A DNA stretch of 64,000 nt from Vandiemenella viatica (GCA_031002005.1 JARYHS010013631.1:67701832-67765831), one strand, 5' to 3'. Shown: positions 11,636 to 25,180, numbered from the stretch's first letter. A program made the numbers and translations. The notes: a model not told the origin generated them from the letters alone.

Positions 11636-11863
11636 TTTACGCCTCATCGACAGCTAAAGTCAATAGAGGCGGGATGGGACTGGGGTCAAGGAACGGGAAG
11701 GAACTCGGCCGTGGCCTTTTTGAAGGAAGTATCCCGGCAATCGCCTAGAGTGATTTGGGGAAACCATGGAAAACCAAAATCTGAATGCCCGGACGGGGAT
11801 TCGAACCTGCGTCCTTCCGAATGCGAGGCCAGAGCGTTAACCGTCCACCCACGACGCTCGGTC
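11636..11863 (-). mobile_element. tRNA-derived SINE, main family (copy 3)
   Basis: Near full-length. The tRNA-like head (11863 inward) includes box B GGTTCGAATCC, followed by the complete body and the 3' module around TGACTTTAGCTGTCGATGAGG. The tail on the plus strand is TTTTTATTATTATTATTTATT. The flanks CAGAAAAAG (left) and CAGAAAGAG (right) are a plausible imperfect target duplication. Confidence 0.85.
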
Positions 11864-12829
11864 AGAAAGAGTTGTCAGTCGTTGTCAGAATTTTTGTTTG
11901 TGAATTAATCGCTTGAAGATTGAAGCCGAAAGTCTTTGGTCGAGTCGATATCTCTTCTATGTGTACTCTGTAATGTTATTGTACAGCTCGCGGGGGGGAA
12001 AAAAACTAAATAAGAAGTGATTTTTCGAGTAGTTATTTCAAGCAAACAAAAATTTTCTTACAAATTAACGAAATAGCACTAAACAAAATTAGAAAATGGT
12101 ATTGAATCAGAGAAAATATATTTTTAAGGTGAAATATAACAATTGAATCTTTTAGGTTTTAAAAAATGTACAAATATAACATATATGTAATTATATGTAA
12201 CATATATGCATATGTACGTACAGAAAACTCATTAAAGAATTAAATCATTTAGTGACAAGAATCGCAGATATACACATATTTTTTAGCCCCAGCACAATCA
12301 AAAAGGTCTCAAACTTAACATATAACGCACATCATCCAAATTTCCCCTTATGAAACGTCAAAAAATATCGTGTAGCAAAACGAGCACCAACCGTCATCAC
12401 CTTTGGAAGGGGATACTCCAGGGTGAATCTCCAATTCCGATGTTCCAGCGGTCATGCTCTACCCATCCTCAATGCTTGATTCTTTCAAAATTATCTCAGA
12501 AGTAAGGGGCTTTTCACAAGCTCTTTCCATAGGCCCTATTGCTGAACCAATGCTCCCGGCCACGACTGCATTTCCATCCTAATACAGGATTAAGTGCTTG
12601 TTGTTGAGCTTCCTTGACTTCTTTAGCTCTTTTAACTTCCCTCATTTGACTTTTATAGAGCGTAAATAAGATGACCGTAAAATGCGAGCATTACATTCTA
12701 TATTTGACTTTAAGCATTAAAAAATAAGGGTTCCATTTTAGGCAACTGAAGGCGGTGGTTTGCGCAACAGTAGCCTGTATTTTGATAACGCAATAGATTT
12801 TTAATCAAACTTCTCGACAAAACAGTTTA
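11864..12829. other. No recognisable gene
   Basis: AT-rich sequence with an ATATGTAACATATATG low-complexity patch near 12180-12215. Nothing identified. Confidence 0.4.
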
Positions 12830-13547
12830 GTGACAAACATTGACCATTCATCAAAAATGAGAATAACTAACAAAACGAATCAGATTGTTCAGAAATACAT
12901 GGTAACCAGTTCAGTTATTGATGTGGTCGATTCTGTGAAATATTTTGGAGTAATAGTACAAAGGAACACGAAATGGGACTTACACATTAATTCGTTAGTA
13001 GGCAGAGCAAATTACAGGCTGCGATTCATAGGTCGAATCTTGAACAATATGAAATTAACAAACAAAGGAGATAGCATACAAATCTCTTGTGAGTCCACAT
13101 TTGGACTATTGTTGTGCCATTTGGGATCTGTTTCGTAAGGGGTTAATTGACAGTATAGAGAAAGTACAGAGAAGAGCCGCTCGATTCGTTACAACTTACT
13201 ACAGTCCTTATAAAAGCGACACAGAACTGATTAGTAGACTGGGCTGGGAGTCTTTGGTAGATAGACGACGCATGTTTCGTTTAAACTTATGGGTAAACGT
13301 GTGTACTCTCACTTTCACTTACGTGTGTAGTGAAATACTTCGTCCACCAACCTATTTGAGTCAGAATGACAGTAAAGATAAGATTAGAGAAATAAGGTGC
13401 TGCACTGATTCTTACATGAATTCTTTTTTCCCTCGTACCATTAGGGATTGGAATGCACAACAAAGAGATTAGTTTTGGTGCTGAGCACCCTCTACCATCC
13501 ACAATTTTGAGGATTGCAGAGTATATTTGTAGATGTAGATGTAGGTA
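12830..13547 (+). pseudogene. CR1/Jockey-like LINE, 3' end with GATGTA tail
   Basis: The C-terminal part of a LINE polyprotein: VKYFGVIVQRN, HINSLVGRANYRLRF, SPHLDYCCAIW, IEKVQRRAARFV, LGWESLVDRRR, and FPRTIRDWNAQQRD just before the stop at 13470-13472. A frameshift lies near 13085-13100. After the stop a short 3' UTR ends in TTGTAGATGTAGATGTAGG, a microsatellite-like tail typical of elements that prime on short 3' repeats rather than poly(A). The same family occurs in opposite orientation at 40862-41890. 5'-truncated: the RT palm is missing here. Confidence 0.85.
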
Positions 13548-16254
13548 TATACAAGTTGGAAGGCTTTTCTGCCCGTATCCACGAGAACTTTAAAAATATA
13601 TAGCAGAATGTAAAAAGTTTGTCTACTGGCAAAGCACGTATTGGCGATTGGATGAACAGTCAATAAAGCGGGCGTAGGGAGCATTGTGCTACAATGTGGT
13701 AGAATCCTGCACTACTATTTACACCTGATCCTGCTAGAGTTCAGAAGAAAGCAGAGCAGTTTAGGAGGAGAGGTCCGGAGTAGGGCACATTCCTCTACCT
13801 TGAATTCTTCATGTTTATTAAGTTTTAGAGGACTTCTAAAATTTCAATTTTGTTATTTACCATTATGTGTAGTATTTTGTATTTATTCTCAGCATTGCGG
13901 CATTTGTTGTTATTTAAACATAATAAAATTGAAACTTAGTTGTTACAGAATGCATAAATCTTGGATGGCAATCGGGAAGGTAACACAGTTAGTGAGCAGA
14001 ATAGCGATATTGCTTCTCGTAGCAGCCTCTCACTGGTACTTGTCAGATGATATCTCGCGGGTGGGGCACAATACTGCTAATTAAGATGAGAGTGTGTTCA
14101 ATTATTTGCAGCAATGCGCGAGCTCGGTATGTTACCACAGTAGACGGGAATACTGAATGCATCGCACCATCATCACATCCGCCGGCTGTGCGCTCTGGAG
14201 ATCAGTTTAGTAAGGCACCGTGTCATGGGGATTCGGAAACTCAAATATCAGGCGGTCTTCTACGTGCATTTGATACAAACCAAGGACCAGGCAAGTCCAA
14301 AAAACTGAAAAACAGTCAAACTGATACTGTGGATGGAGACATGCTCAGTACAAGAACTTCCAGATTTTTTGAGACACTAAAACGCAATATGTGCTGTGTT
14401 ACTCATTTTGCAATAAAACAGAATAAAATTATTCCTTATTAATATTAATCGTTTTGATCACTCTCCATTTTTTATTCATACACTCGGAAACAGCGGGGGC
14501 CATTGTAAATGATTCCTATAAATAATAACCCCTTTTTCATAAATCAATGGACTTAATGAAATACAACGGATTGAAGGGATGACATTATTTTTACATGAAT
14601 TGCAAACAAAATGAAGTTGGATTTATTGAGCTTGACTTTAAAACTCCAAATGAATTTATGGAGCTTGTCGTTGATAAACAGCTAAGAATCAATTTACAAA
14701 ACCAAACGAAAGTAAATCTCAAACAATAATTAGCAGATCAATGCACAAAAATTTGAATGCCTTTACCTCAGTTAAGCAATCGGCAGAACATGAAAGAATC
14801 TACCATGCATCACGAAGCAGTTAAGGGTTTAATCTTGTAGAAGGGGCCTTGGTGGATAAATGCGTTATGGTTAATATTTATAAATTAATTATTAATATAA
14901 ATAAGTGGGGATTATAACTTAGTTTTATGAAGGAGTGAAAAAATATGGATTTTGAAAGAATCTCGCATATTAGTTGGAATATAGGAAAAATATCACAATA
15001 TGACATTTATTTTCTTATCATTTTCGATTACAAGTCCGAACGAATTTACCTTTAACATTAACACAAATTGGTAAAATAATAAAAGCAACGCTCAGAGGTA
15101 CAATTAGCTGTCATGAGCAAACAAACAATTGTATATTTACTTTTAAATCCATCTCAGAATTAAAATGCAAGAAATAATGACAATATGAAACAATGAAAAA
15201 TACAAGTTATGACGACCTCAGACAAAGGTATCATAATACTGTGTCTTAACAGTTAAAAGAAAATCATGGGCGCCACTAATGAACAAAATTCCATTCGAAA
15301 ATAACTAGTTCTGGCAAATTACGCCGCTAGCTCAGGGGTTTTTCAGTTACAAAGTTAGAACATGGGTCTATCCTCTCAAAGACGTTTAAGGGTTCCGTTT
15401 CACGGAATGCACTATCAGATGGCTTGGTCGTAATGATTTACCATTTTAGTTCTGCGTCTGATGTCTGCGGTGTTCGGAGATGACCCACGGTATGTGAGAC
15501 TGTCTCACAAGGCGGCTACAGGCACGTCCGATGTGGTAATTCGTATCATCGCATTACTGGCTGTGTCGCCGTGCGAAAACTGCTCCAGCCAGCCGGCAGC
15601 GTCAGTTTTCCGACACCAGGAGTCGGACTGCAGCAGTTAGCGAGAAAAGCCAACTTTCGGAGTTCACCACAGAATAGACTAGCATAGAATTAAATGAAGC
15701 TCGTCGCTCTTCTATCTGCGTGGAAACTTCTGGCTCCGCCCCTTGCAGTCTCGAAGATCACATTTAACAGAAAATTACCTGGATTTTAAGTGATGTGCTC
15801 ATTTGGATTGGATCTTCAGGTTGGCACCTAATGACACGTGATATCCCCGATATCTTATTTTCCCCGCGTGTATCATAGAGGTCGGACATATTCGGCTAAT
15901 TTCGCCAGGGTGAGAACGTATTCGGGTGGCGGGTGGGTTTTTATATCAGGTCAGCGGTCTGTTGTGGACTCCCCACCCAAAGGTGAAAGCCGGCAAAACC
16001 CTTTATCCCTGACTTCCTACCTCCGTGGCTCGGGAAGTCCACGATTAACTTCTAGGGTACACAGCTCAATAATTCTTTAATATTCGTTGCAACAAGATAC
16101 ACTGAATGTTCACCATTGCATTACAGTCCTCACATGGAATCTTGCGTAATTTAGGAAATTATTAAAAAAAACTATCTTGGTAGTCACCCAAGATTTTTGA
16201 AAATTACCGTAGCATTATGATTTATATAATAAAAAATTCGCCCCAGAATGTGGC
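13548..16254. other. No recognisable gene
   Basis: AT-rich except for a GC-richer block at about 15440-15740. Open frames at 13686-14442 lack known domains, overlap each other and are treated as uncertain. I found no splice pattern or repeat family. Confidence 0.35.
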
Positions 16255-16289
16255 TACAGCGCGTCACGTTATAATATTGAGATAAAATT

Positions 16290-16400
16290 GTCTCGGATAT
16301 CTAGCCAAGCGAGTTCTATGACGTTTCGGCGATCATAAACTCTACCGCCATTGTCACTGCTGGCGGTGGTTGCTGGGGCTGCTTATATACCGCACGAAGT
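16290..16400 (-). repeat. Penelope-type terminal fragment with hammerhead-like words
   Basis: The minus strand reads GTGACAATGGCGGTAG ... GATCGCCGAAACGTC. GGCG (complement of 16346-16349) can pair with CGCC (complement of 16328-16331) to make a stem just before GAAAC. This is the layout of hammerhead stem II in Penelope terminal repeats, with the CTGANGA box altered. TCTAGCCAAGCGAG at 16302-16315 parallels the TCTAGCCGCGTC of the foldback at 5.7 kb. No coding sequence is attached. Confidence 0.4.
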
Positions 16401-17055
16401 CCGCACTACGTCATCTCGTCCCTAAAAGACCGTAAACTACGAGTGGGAACCGTTGGCCAGCAGTCAACTGTTCCAGCCAGTAACCAACGGGTTCTCGATC
16501 TGTGATAGTCAAAATGAATCAATTGTTAACATTGTGTCAGACGGCTGTGAAAACTTTCTATGAAGAGGCAGCGACATCAAGGCCTGTGATCGTTAATATT
16601 TTCATATGTCTTCCTTAGCGTTTCCTTTCAGATACATTGCCTCTCATATATATATAATTGGATGCATTATTCCATCCCGCATGGCGAAAATTTTTTCGAA
16701 TTATCATTCAAAACTCATTTACTTATTCCACAAGGCTTGCCATCTCTGCGATAAGCCAAGTGTGCAAACTCTCTTTAATCTTTCGACAAGAATATATATA
16801 CATTTCATTCTCTTAAAAATAAGCTCGAAATAAACTTTCTGGCATAATTCATTAGATCTTTTTATCTACCGCGTTATTATTCCCATAACTTCCAGAGTAT
16901 CTTTTCGTTAACATTAATTTTCTTCACATTCTCATAAGTACTTTTATATGACGATTAAATTAGAATTTCAATTAAACACCCGACAAAAATTCCAACTTAA
17001 TTGCAGAGCCAACGAGGCCTTTACAGCTCGTTGATATTGTGATCATTATAGTTTG

Positions 17056-17205
17056 GAAGGGATGATGGTAAGGAAGGGGAATTTGCTTCGAATGACCGTG
17101 AAACCATGGAAACTGAAACCTGTCTGGCCGGACGGGAATCGAACCTGCGTCCTCCTCGAACGACAATCCCGAACATTAATAGCCGTGCACTCACCAGTTT
17201 CGGTC
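17056..17205 (-). mobile_element. tRNA-derived SINE, main family or close relative (copy 4)
   Basis: The minus strand reads a tRNA-like head with AGGTTCGATTCCCG (box B), then a body with CATGGTTTCACGGTCATTCG. The body diverges from the other copies (for example no CCGGGATG block), so it may be a related subfamily. The tail side is not clear. Confidence 0.6.
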
Positions 17206-20200
17206 TGTTGCTCTCATTCAGTTGACAAAGTGCATTGTTATTCTTCCGAATGGTTTGAATGAAGTAGTTTCAAGCATTGTGGAAGACTTTAATATTAAAT
17301 TTCTTGCGTTAGAGAATGTGAAATTATCAGAAATTTAATACACATATACTTAAATGCTTAGGAGTAAACTCTTTAAAATACTCATTAATTATTAACAACG
17401 CTTAAGCTCATAACACTTAGACAATTTACTCACAAATTTACTTTAGAATTACGAGAATTTTTACTTTGTTTCTATAATGGAATTAAAGTGTTTAGTCAAT
17501 TAAACAGCCCCTTAACTCTTTACATTAAATGAACACTCTTTTATTTTCTTATGTCAGAAATCAAGTGTTAATTTATGACTTCTCTTGCAAACACTGCTCT
17601 TAAATGTTCACATAGTATACACGCAATTCTCAAAGCCAAAGAATACCTTACACAAACTCAACACTCTCTTTCCCCCTCTCCTATCTTCCAAAGACTCTAA
17701 AGCCAAGCATTATCATATCGATTACTGATTGCGCTCCGCGGTAATTTCCACAAATAAATCTAGCTTCCCTGCATTGCGCCCCTTCCAACCCCTGTATCTG
17801 ACATCTATAATGTGGGTCCCATATTACATCAATGATCTGACGAATATTTTATATTTCAGGTTACTGTGATCCTTAGTGTTTTTTATCACCACTCTCATAA
17901 TAGATGTGGAACTTTGACTCCCTTCCCTACCATCGCCCTTATGTGACCTTTCCAGCTGACATTATTATAGAAATATGTGCCAAAATATTTATATTTTATG
18001 TGTCCAAATCGTTATTTCTCCTCTATCTTATAATAATTGAAAACCTTTATTTTCCCTCTTTGTGCCTAATAAGCAAGTCTTTATTTACAAATTTAACATT
18101 ATTCTATGCTTACGTATCCAGCAAATTCCTGTGTAGCTGTTGACAATTCTAATTCGTTTTACTCACATTGTAAAAATTAATGTCACCCGTATACAATCTA
18201 TATTCTGACCGCAGGACCGTAAACCAGTAACATAATCACTTGTTGTAACAATGTGGTACCAGTAAACTCCTCTGTACCACTACTCTCTTACTTCCACCTG
18301 CTTTGATGCCTGATTTTTTTATCCTGAATCTTTGCTGATCACGTCTTAAAAAATCCCCCGCACATCAAACCACTTCCGGATATAAGCGACTATTAAGTGG
18401 GCAAAGTTGTTAAAGATGACCAACCATTGGTCAAAAATGTGTCAACGTTTAAAAGTGGCTATTATAGAAAGTCAGATGTAAGCTAATGGAATTAAAGCAC
18501 AACGTACTGAAGAAAGATACTATGTAATTACTTGTTTATGCTCGTTTTTAATTAATTATATAAATCTGTAATCGTGGTGTGTCTGTCTATCCCGTTGTTA
18601 TTGCATCAACAAAAAAATACTGAACCGATTTGAATGGGGATTTTACAGTTTGAAAGCTTACGAAATAGCTTAAAATCTGGGGTATATTTCATCACACTTT
18701 CTGGTATGTGGATAAAACAAGAAATCATTGAATGTTCATCACTAGAACAGATCAGCGCCATGAACATACACTGCATATAGGATACACATTCCTTTCTTTA
18801 GCTCAAAAGATATTCACCAAAGATCGTGCTATATGACAAACACTCCACTCTTTCATTTCTGTGAATATTGTTTTTAACTATATAACTTTGGCTATTTATT
18901 TCTTTATTTTTTGAAATATAGTACGGTGCGTTAGAATATACGGAAAACGTAAATCAAAACACTACATCAAACATTCTAATAAATTGTGATATGTACTTCA
19001 AGCTAAAGGTTACAAAGATACTACATTTAAAAAATCTCAGATGGAATCCGAACCAAAAATTCCATCTAATATCGATACTAAAACTTGATTACACTTATGT
19101 GGAACATTTCCTGTCCGCATAAACCGTTTAATTTCTTCGTAGACTCGTGAACATTTGATTAGGTGATTTCTTAATTTATCTAAATTACATTGCCTTAAAA
19201 TACACAGAAAAAGAAAATCAAAACTTCCTGATAACTGTATGAATACTGAAAATAAGGAAGTAGCTGAAAGAAACGAAATTTCTTATATAATATTTAGGTA
19301 ATTTTTCCGTCTTCGGGATAATAGTTCTTTCATGAAAATTTAACAAATTAACGGTAGACGCATTATTACACACACGTATGTTCAGGCAGGCAGGTCAGTG
19401 GGCAAATGCTGGTTATAATTTAAATTTCATTTGTAACATATGCTACCACCCCAATTACGAAGTTAATTAATTTGTAAAATATTATTTAGTTAAGTGTAGT
19501 CAAATATGATGTAAATATTGATTGTAATAATGTATATAATGTAATTACGAAGCTCGAGAAATCCACAGATTACCAAACACATTGTCAGTGGGTAGTGAAG
19601 TGCATCTTTAAAAGATAAGATAGAAAATCTTTGGTCTGGTGTGAGACACACAGAGAAAAGAAACGGAGGAAAATGTGTGTGTGTGTGAAGGCGCGCTGTA
19701 GGTTTTGGACTGCGAGTGTCGCAGTAGCAATATATGTATGTATTAATTATTCGAGAAGTGACATATTGTAATTGTGTTTTTTTGTATCGAGTGTCTGCGG
19801 GCTGTAGTTTGATTATTGAAACAGTTGACAGTATATGCTAAGAACTTCGCGTTGTAATTTTTTGTAGAATTAGCGACCCGTTGATTTGGCTATTTTATGA
19901 CGATTGAATATTATAATATTTAAAGAAGTGATCCCACTCTGTTTACTTGGGTCAAAAGACGACATATTTAGGGCCACGTCGTCATAAGACCTGCAGAGTT
20001 ACGAGCAAGTTAATTAGTGGAGTTTGCTCGTCTTCGAATGGATAAATTTTAATTGTATGGTGGTTACACACTTTATGTTTAATTTTTTTGTGGTTTGGAC
20101 AATATGTTTTGGAGTATATTTACGAAAGAAATGTGTAGCGGCTAGAAGTAGGAGATTCCATCGTTGCCCTACCCACCAGTTAAAATAATTATTAAAATAA

Positions 20201-20764
20201 GGTCCTATGAAACACGTTTTTGGGATGAGAGTGGCTGTGGTGGGTTTAATTACGTTGACAGCGGTACGGCAGCCCGCAGGTGAATTGTACTGCGGGGCTG
20301 GCTGCGGAGTACTGAGAGGGTGCTCTCCTTTTACGCCTGGACGCACTCTGCCCGCAGGACACAATGGCTGCCAGTTCGGAGCTGCCTCGACTAAAAGCGG
20401 AAGACGAGAGGAGAATCTGTCCCCAGATATCATCCCTTCACTCACCGCAGAGTGGCACGGAAACAAGACCGTCAAAATGTCAAGGTCTTGCCTCCCGGTT
20501 TGGGGTTTTGCTAATTCACTACATCATTCGGATGACATTGTCGAATTTCTTTCATTTCTTCGCAATAATGGCATTGTTTTGGGTCTAAATGAAACGGAAG
20601 TTTATGATATTGGTTTTGATACCTAAACTTTTCTCGGGTTCGTTGCATCTGTGATAAACGTTCTTTTTAGGAGCGGTAATGTATCCCCTTCGAATTACAA
20701 ACACTGCTGAATATTTTAATTGGCCCTTAAGTTTACCTCTGGCCAAATTTTCTTTCTGAATGAT
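17206..20764. other. No recognisable gene; possible unclassified repeats
   Basis: Very AT-rich. 18520-18730 has the wording of a Helitron-like or satellite-like 5' region (CTGAACCGATTTGAATGGGG) but no matching 3' end. 19600-20200 has a GT run and a GC/AT pattern that could be a solo LTR, but no flanking duplication was found. The GC-rich patch 20207-20480 is open in several frames without known motifs. Confidence 0.35.
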
Positions 20765-20815
20765 AAACACTCCAGAACGCTTCCGTAATTCCAATTCTAC
20801 GTGGAACTGTAGGTC
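20765..20815 (+). repeat. Fragment of the second SINE-like repeat
   Basis: CCAGAACGCTTCCGTAATTCC and GGAACTGTAGGTCAAT match the body of the 6187-6470 repeat. It directly abuts the next SINE, which apparently inserted into it. Confidence 0.5.
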
Positions 20816-20825
20816 AATTTCAACT

Positions 20826-21061
20826 AGCGTGGCGGGTGAGCTGTAACGCTCTGGCCTCGCATTCGGGAGGACGCGGGTTCAAACCCCTATCCAGACATCC
20901 AGATTTAGGATTTCGATAGTTTCCCCGAATCATTCCAGGCGAATACCGGGATTATTCTTTCAAAAGGCCACGGCCGAATTCCTTACCGTACCTTGTCCCC
21001 AATCCCATCCCGTCTCTAATGACCTCGACTTGAACGAGTCGTAAAGCTATAACAAAAAAAA
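20826..21061 (+). mobile_element. tRNA-derived SINE, main family (copy 5)
   Basis: Full-length in the plus direction: box-A-like GAGCTGTAACGCTCTGG, box B GGTTCAAACCC, body, the TCTAATGACCTCGACTTG module, GTAAAGC and a short A tail (21053-21061). GGTCAATTTCA before it and GATCAGTTTCA after the tail look like a slightly diverged target duplication. Confidence 0.9.
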
Positions 21062-21138
21062 GATCAGTTTCACCGGACAAGGTTAGAGGATTTAGGTAAG
21101 AACCAATATAGAGAGTATCACCTCTGATGAAAAGGAAA

Positions 21139-21612
21139 TCTACATTAATACTATAAATGCTGGAGTAACTCCGTCTCTCTGTTGTTACAGTTTCACTAAA
21201 CGGCTAAATAGATTTGATGAGATTTGACAAGGAAATATTATTTATAATCAGGAATGTGTCATGGTGTATCACTTTTCAGCCAAAACTATCTAGCGCAGAT
21301 CACTGGTGTTTGTGTGTGGTAGTAGCACAGAGTCACCCGTCGATCACAACGTTGGCCGAATTTCGGTAACTGTGGGAGTGTGGGAGATATGGTAGTTGAA
21401 ATTGGTCGATCAAAGATATTTTCGTATTTCGACCAAAGACATGTGTTTCCGCATATTTTACTTGGCTGCCTTGAACTACATAGAGCAGATGATTGGCGTT
21501 TGTGTGTGGTAATAGCATCGAGTCTCCCATCGTGTACTATGGTGGTTAGATGTCGGTAGCTGTCAATCCAAATTTTTTACAAATACGAACTAAGTCGTGG
21601 GCACCAGCTAGT
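21139..21612 (+). mobile_element. Short non-autonomous Helitron (474 bp)
   Basis: Starts TCTACATTAATACTATAAATG after an A and ends CTAGT before a T, the Helitron A|TC...CTAGT|T arrangement. Just inside the 3' end a hairpin (TACGA 21584-21588, TCGTG 21595-21599) is followed by GGCACCAG and CTAGT, as expected for a Helitron terminator. The interior contains two related half-units of about 185 bp (each with TTTGTGTGTGGTA), the same units that are greatly expanded in the copy at 37209-40188. No Rep/helicase coding sequence. Confidence 0.85.
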
Positions 21613-24360
21613 TATAATAATAATAATGACAGTATTCAAAACAATATGATTGTTGGGAAGGAACCCTATGGAACCATGTCACGCACCATTTAAAATTACA
21701 GGAATGTTAGGGTATCATGTTGATTCAATGGTTGACTGCAAGTCATCAGGCGATTATACTTTCACCAAGATACGTCATAATTATTTATCCTGACGGGTTG
21801 CTTCTGTAAATGATAAATCTAAGATTGAAAGAACTTTGATTTATTATTCACGACAAATCTTGTCCACTTGAGAATTCGTTTCCAAAGGTACGCAAATACA
21901 TTGCATTTACAATGTTTGATACTAACGTATCACACTAGGGAGGCTTAATTTTGCGCTCTTACGGATGCAAAATATCTTTGTCCAAACATCTCGGAGAAAA
22001 TATTGACTGCCAGCCAAACAGGATGCAGCGTTTCACAGAAACCTTTTGAGTGTCCACAGTGATTGAAGCAATTCCCTATTTTTAATATATATTACAACTA
22101 CACAAATGTTATTAATATCAATTAAAACGTTGGTTCAATGACGATTCATATTGAAAGTTTATTTAAAAGCTTTAACTGTTTTTCTTAACAAATTGTTTGT
22201 AACAGTGAAAAATACGATGTAATTAGTTTGGCTGTCATTGCGTCTAAATAAATATCTCAACATTATTGAAATACTATTAAAACTAATTAATTCACTCTCT
22301 AAAACATGAATACACACAACTATATTCATTACACATTACTATAAGTGTAATGGTAATCTCTGGGGAATAAGTTTTGTAAAAACAATCTACGAATACTGTA
22401 AATTCTGCATTTATGGAAACTACACATAATGCGGGAAAAATACTCTAAACATTTGATATTTAGTTCACTATGGAAGTGTGTTTTAGTGAACGACGAAGTT
22501 AATGCTCTGTAAAATCAGGCATATTGCAACATAACCCGTACGTTTACCCATTTGATCATCTTTCAACTATTTCTTTACATACTTCCCGATTTTGATTATT
22601 TTTCCCTAATTAATGTAAACCTTGATGTAGTATTAGCGTTGGATTAAATTTCATTTTTTTAATCAGCTTATTGTTTAAGCACTGTTGCAGAATGGTATGA
22701 ACTTACTTCAAATATCAACATCACCAATAAGTCAACAGGTAACTATATTTTCTCAGTTTATGCTTTTATTATTTACCTGTTAAATTCCTGTTGAAATTGT
22801 TTTTTGCTGCATTTTGTGTCTTCGTGCCCATAAATCGTTAGTTGTGACGTCATAACTCCCACCCCTCTGGTGAAACCAGCTTTTGGAGTGCTCTATATTT
22901 GGGCTGTCGCTCTGTAGATAGATTCTATAGTGGATCCACGGGAAAAACGTTTTTTGACAACCCAGAGCTATTGTCGGTACGCGTAGTCTTCAAACCTAAA
23001 AAATAAATCTGACATTTATTTCACGCGACCGTTTCGTAGAAATATCTGCCAACTGCAATGAAAGTAATGTTTTGTTAGAATGAGAGCAATAACTGTCTAG
23101 AGAGTGTTTCTAAAGTTGTCTCTTGATACAAAAAATTTACTTCAAAAAAATTAATGAATTTTTATTTTGTGTGTATTCGAATAGAATCTCGCTACGCTTC
23201 ACATAAATAGAGTTTCATTTATTAGATACTTTTGTTTCGGCCATTGAAAACTCGAAAGTTTAATAATAAGCGTGTATTAACTAGAACTTCTACTGCGCTT
23301 GTGAATATTATTACGAAAAAATATTCTCATTATTACAAAACTACATTTCTTTCATCAACCTGGCTGCTGCGTTTATTATTATGAACTCAATTAGCGTATT
23401 CAATTTTACGGAAGAGTTAAATGAAGTGTATTAAAACTTTCAGTTATGAAGTGTAAATTTGCGGAATCCTATTGAGTTATATAGCCTTGGTAACTGTTGG
23501 AAGATTTGAAGGGTAATGGATATTTAAAATAGGATTAGTTCAGTCGTTTATATCAAAATCACTGCTCTAAAGTCTTTACTTAAGTTGATCTCGCCTGAAG
23601 TAATGCTTCATTTTTCCATTTTCCAAAAATCAACGATGAAACTTAGAATGACAATGACTGTGATACTCATCATTCAAGTGACTTCAAATATCAAATACAA
23701 TCTTCTTTGCCTAGCAACAACCAACTCCATGTTGATCTCGAAACACAGAGTTCGGTTATGAACTCAGCTAATGGGTGCCCAGCATGTTTACTTAGTGTCA
23801 GAATGTCTTGAAAATAAACTTTTTAAAATAAACTAAATGGCAAGTAAAATCATCCTAGGGAGAATAATTTAACAGTCGTGAAAAGTTACTTAATAACTGA
23901 TCTTGTTCCGAAGATTTTATGACAGTGGATTTATGAAATACCTTAATTATATGTGAAAATTCTTAGCACCAGGACATATCAATAGCGTGACAACATTTGA
24001 TTTTATTTTCAACTCGTATGAACTGTTTATAACATCGTCTTTCAATCGGACCAATCGTCATCAACATCATCATCATTATGGACCACTGAAATGTCAAAAC
24101 TAATTCTATGGACCACTAACTTATATGGGCCTAATTTTTTGTTAACACTTGGGACTTGTGAATAGATAAATGTTAAATTTTTCACATTTTTTACTTTTGC
24201 TTATAACGCATAGTTTCAGAGGGGAAAAAACCGATTAATTCCTCCCACTAAAATCCCAAGATAATTGTATGTTAACCGTTGAAAATGGATATGTCCGTGA
24301 CATGACCCCTGTTTGCAAGTAGTTGTAGAGTGCATCTATATCGTATGCAAACATTGATTT
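21613..24360. other. No recognisable gene
   Basis: AT-rich, with many short A/T runs. I saw no ORF, SINE or repeat structure that I could support. Confidence 0.4.
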
Positions 24361-24419
24361 CTAGGTGATTTTTCTAATGCAAGTATTGTTTGCGATTGAG
24401 AGTGATGAAATTGCTTCCA

Positions 24420-25180
24420 AAATGTCCGATTCTGAAGTTTCTCCATCTGAAGAGGTAGAAGTCAGCATGAAAAGGAAAAGGGGTGTGAGAAGCACGTCGT
24501 CTCACAATTTCTTATCAGTTTTACGGGGCGTACTTTAAAGAAAACTTTTTACTAAAGTTTGGAAGGCCAGCAAAAGATACCTGCTGCTCTTGAGAAGAGC
24601 TGAAATAAAAAGTGTAGTTCTTTGTGATTGTGCCATAAAAGCTGAAGTAGCTGAGTTTCTGGTGCATAAAAATGTAATAAAAAACTCTATGTTGCAATTA
24701 GACAAAACAAGAGCCTTTGAGATTTTGCCCCCGTCATAAGGGTTTGAAGCAAAACTGATAGAATTTATACAGTACACCAGTTCTTTAATTAAAACAGCGA
24801 GAAAATTTCTACTTCACAAAAGGTTTAAGTAGCGAAAATGAAAAGCAACTACATTACTGATAATAAATCATGGTGGTTATTTACCTACAAAAAAAATGAG
24901 GTTTGGGAAGTAAGTCAAGCGTTTCTCAAAGAAAAAAAAATAGGTTCTGTATTTCTAAACGTTACTAGTTTGGTATAAAATAATCATCAAACAACACAGT
25001 GCAATGCACTCCCTTCATCAATGAACTGGGCACAAGTATCTTTGCTCTGAGAAAACCTTTAGTGAAAGACCGCAGGACAAGGTTTATTCAATGACGAAAC
25101 CAGAAATCAGTTAATAAAAGATGGAAGATCTTCTACAAATCAAAAAGCATCTACCGAAAAAGCAACAAGAATGTAGGAAT
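24420..25180 (+). pseudogene. Decayed coding remnant with a CxxC segment
   Basis: An open start reads MSDSEVSPSEEVEVSMKRKR, followed after a stop and frame change by KFGRPAKDTCCSCEEL, and later by acidic/basic residues in shifting frames up to about 25180. The 'FGxPxxDTCxxC' pattern reminds me of the cysteine-containing N-terminal part of DUF7869-type proteins, which are common near insect TEs. This is recall and not verified. Many stops; no termini or target duplications found. It could equally be an unrelated retropseudogene. Confidence 0.3.

Noticed and set aside
18520..18730. Helitron or satellite 5' region (CTGAACCGATTTGAATGGGG)
   Set aside because: No CTAGT-type 3' end with hairpin nearby; left unassigned.
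19600..20200. Solo LTR
   Set aside because: No matching second LTR, no TG...CA pair with duplication, no primer-binding site that I could find.
20014..20626. Overlapping 139- and 153-codon frames on opposite strands
   Set aside because: They lie in a GC-rich patch, have no recognised motif, and are mutually exclusive by codon logic.
24050..24080. CAT trinucleotide stretch as a CRISPR or microsatellite signal
   Set aside because: Too short and irregular; CRISPR arrays are not expected in this kind of genome and none has the spacer-repeat pattern.
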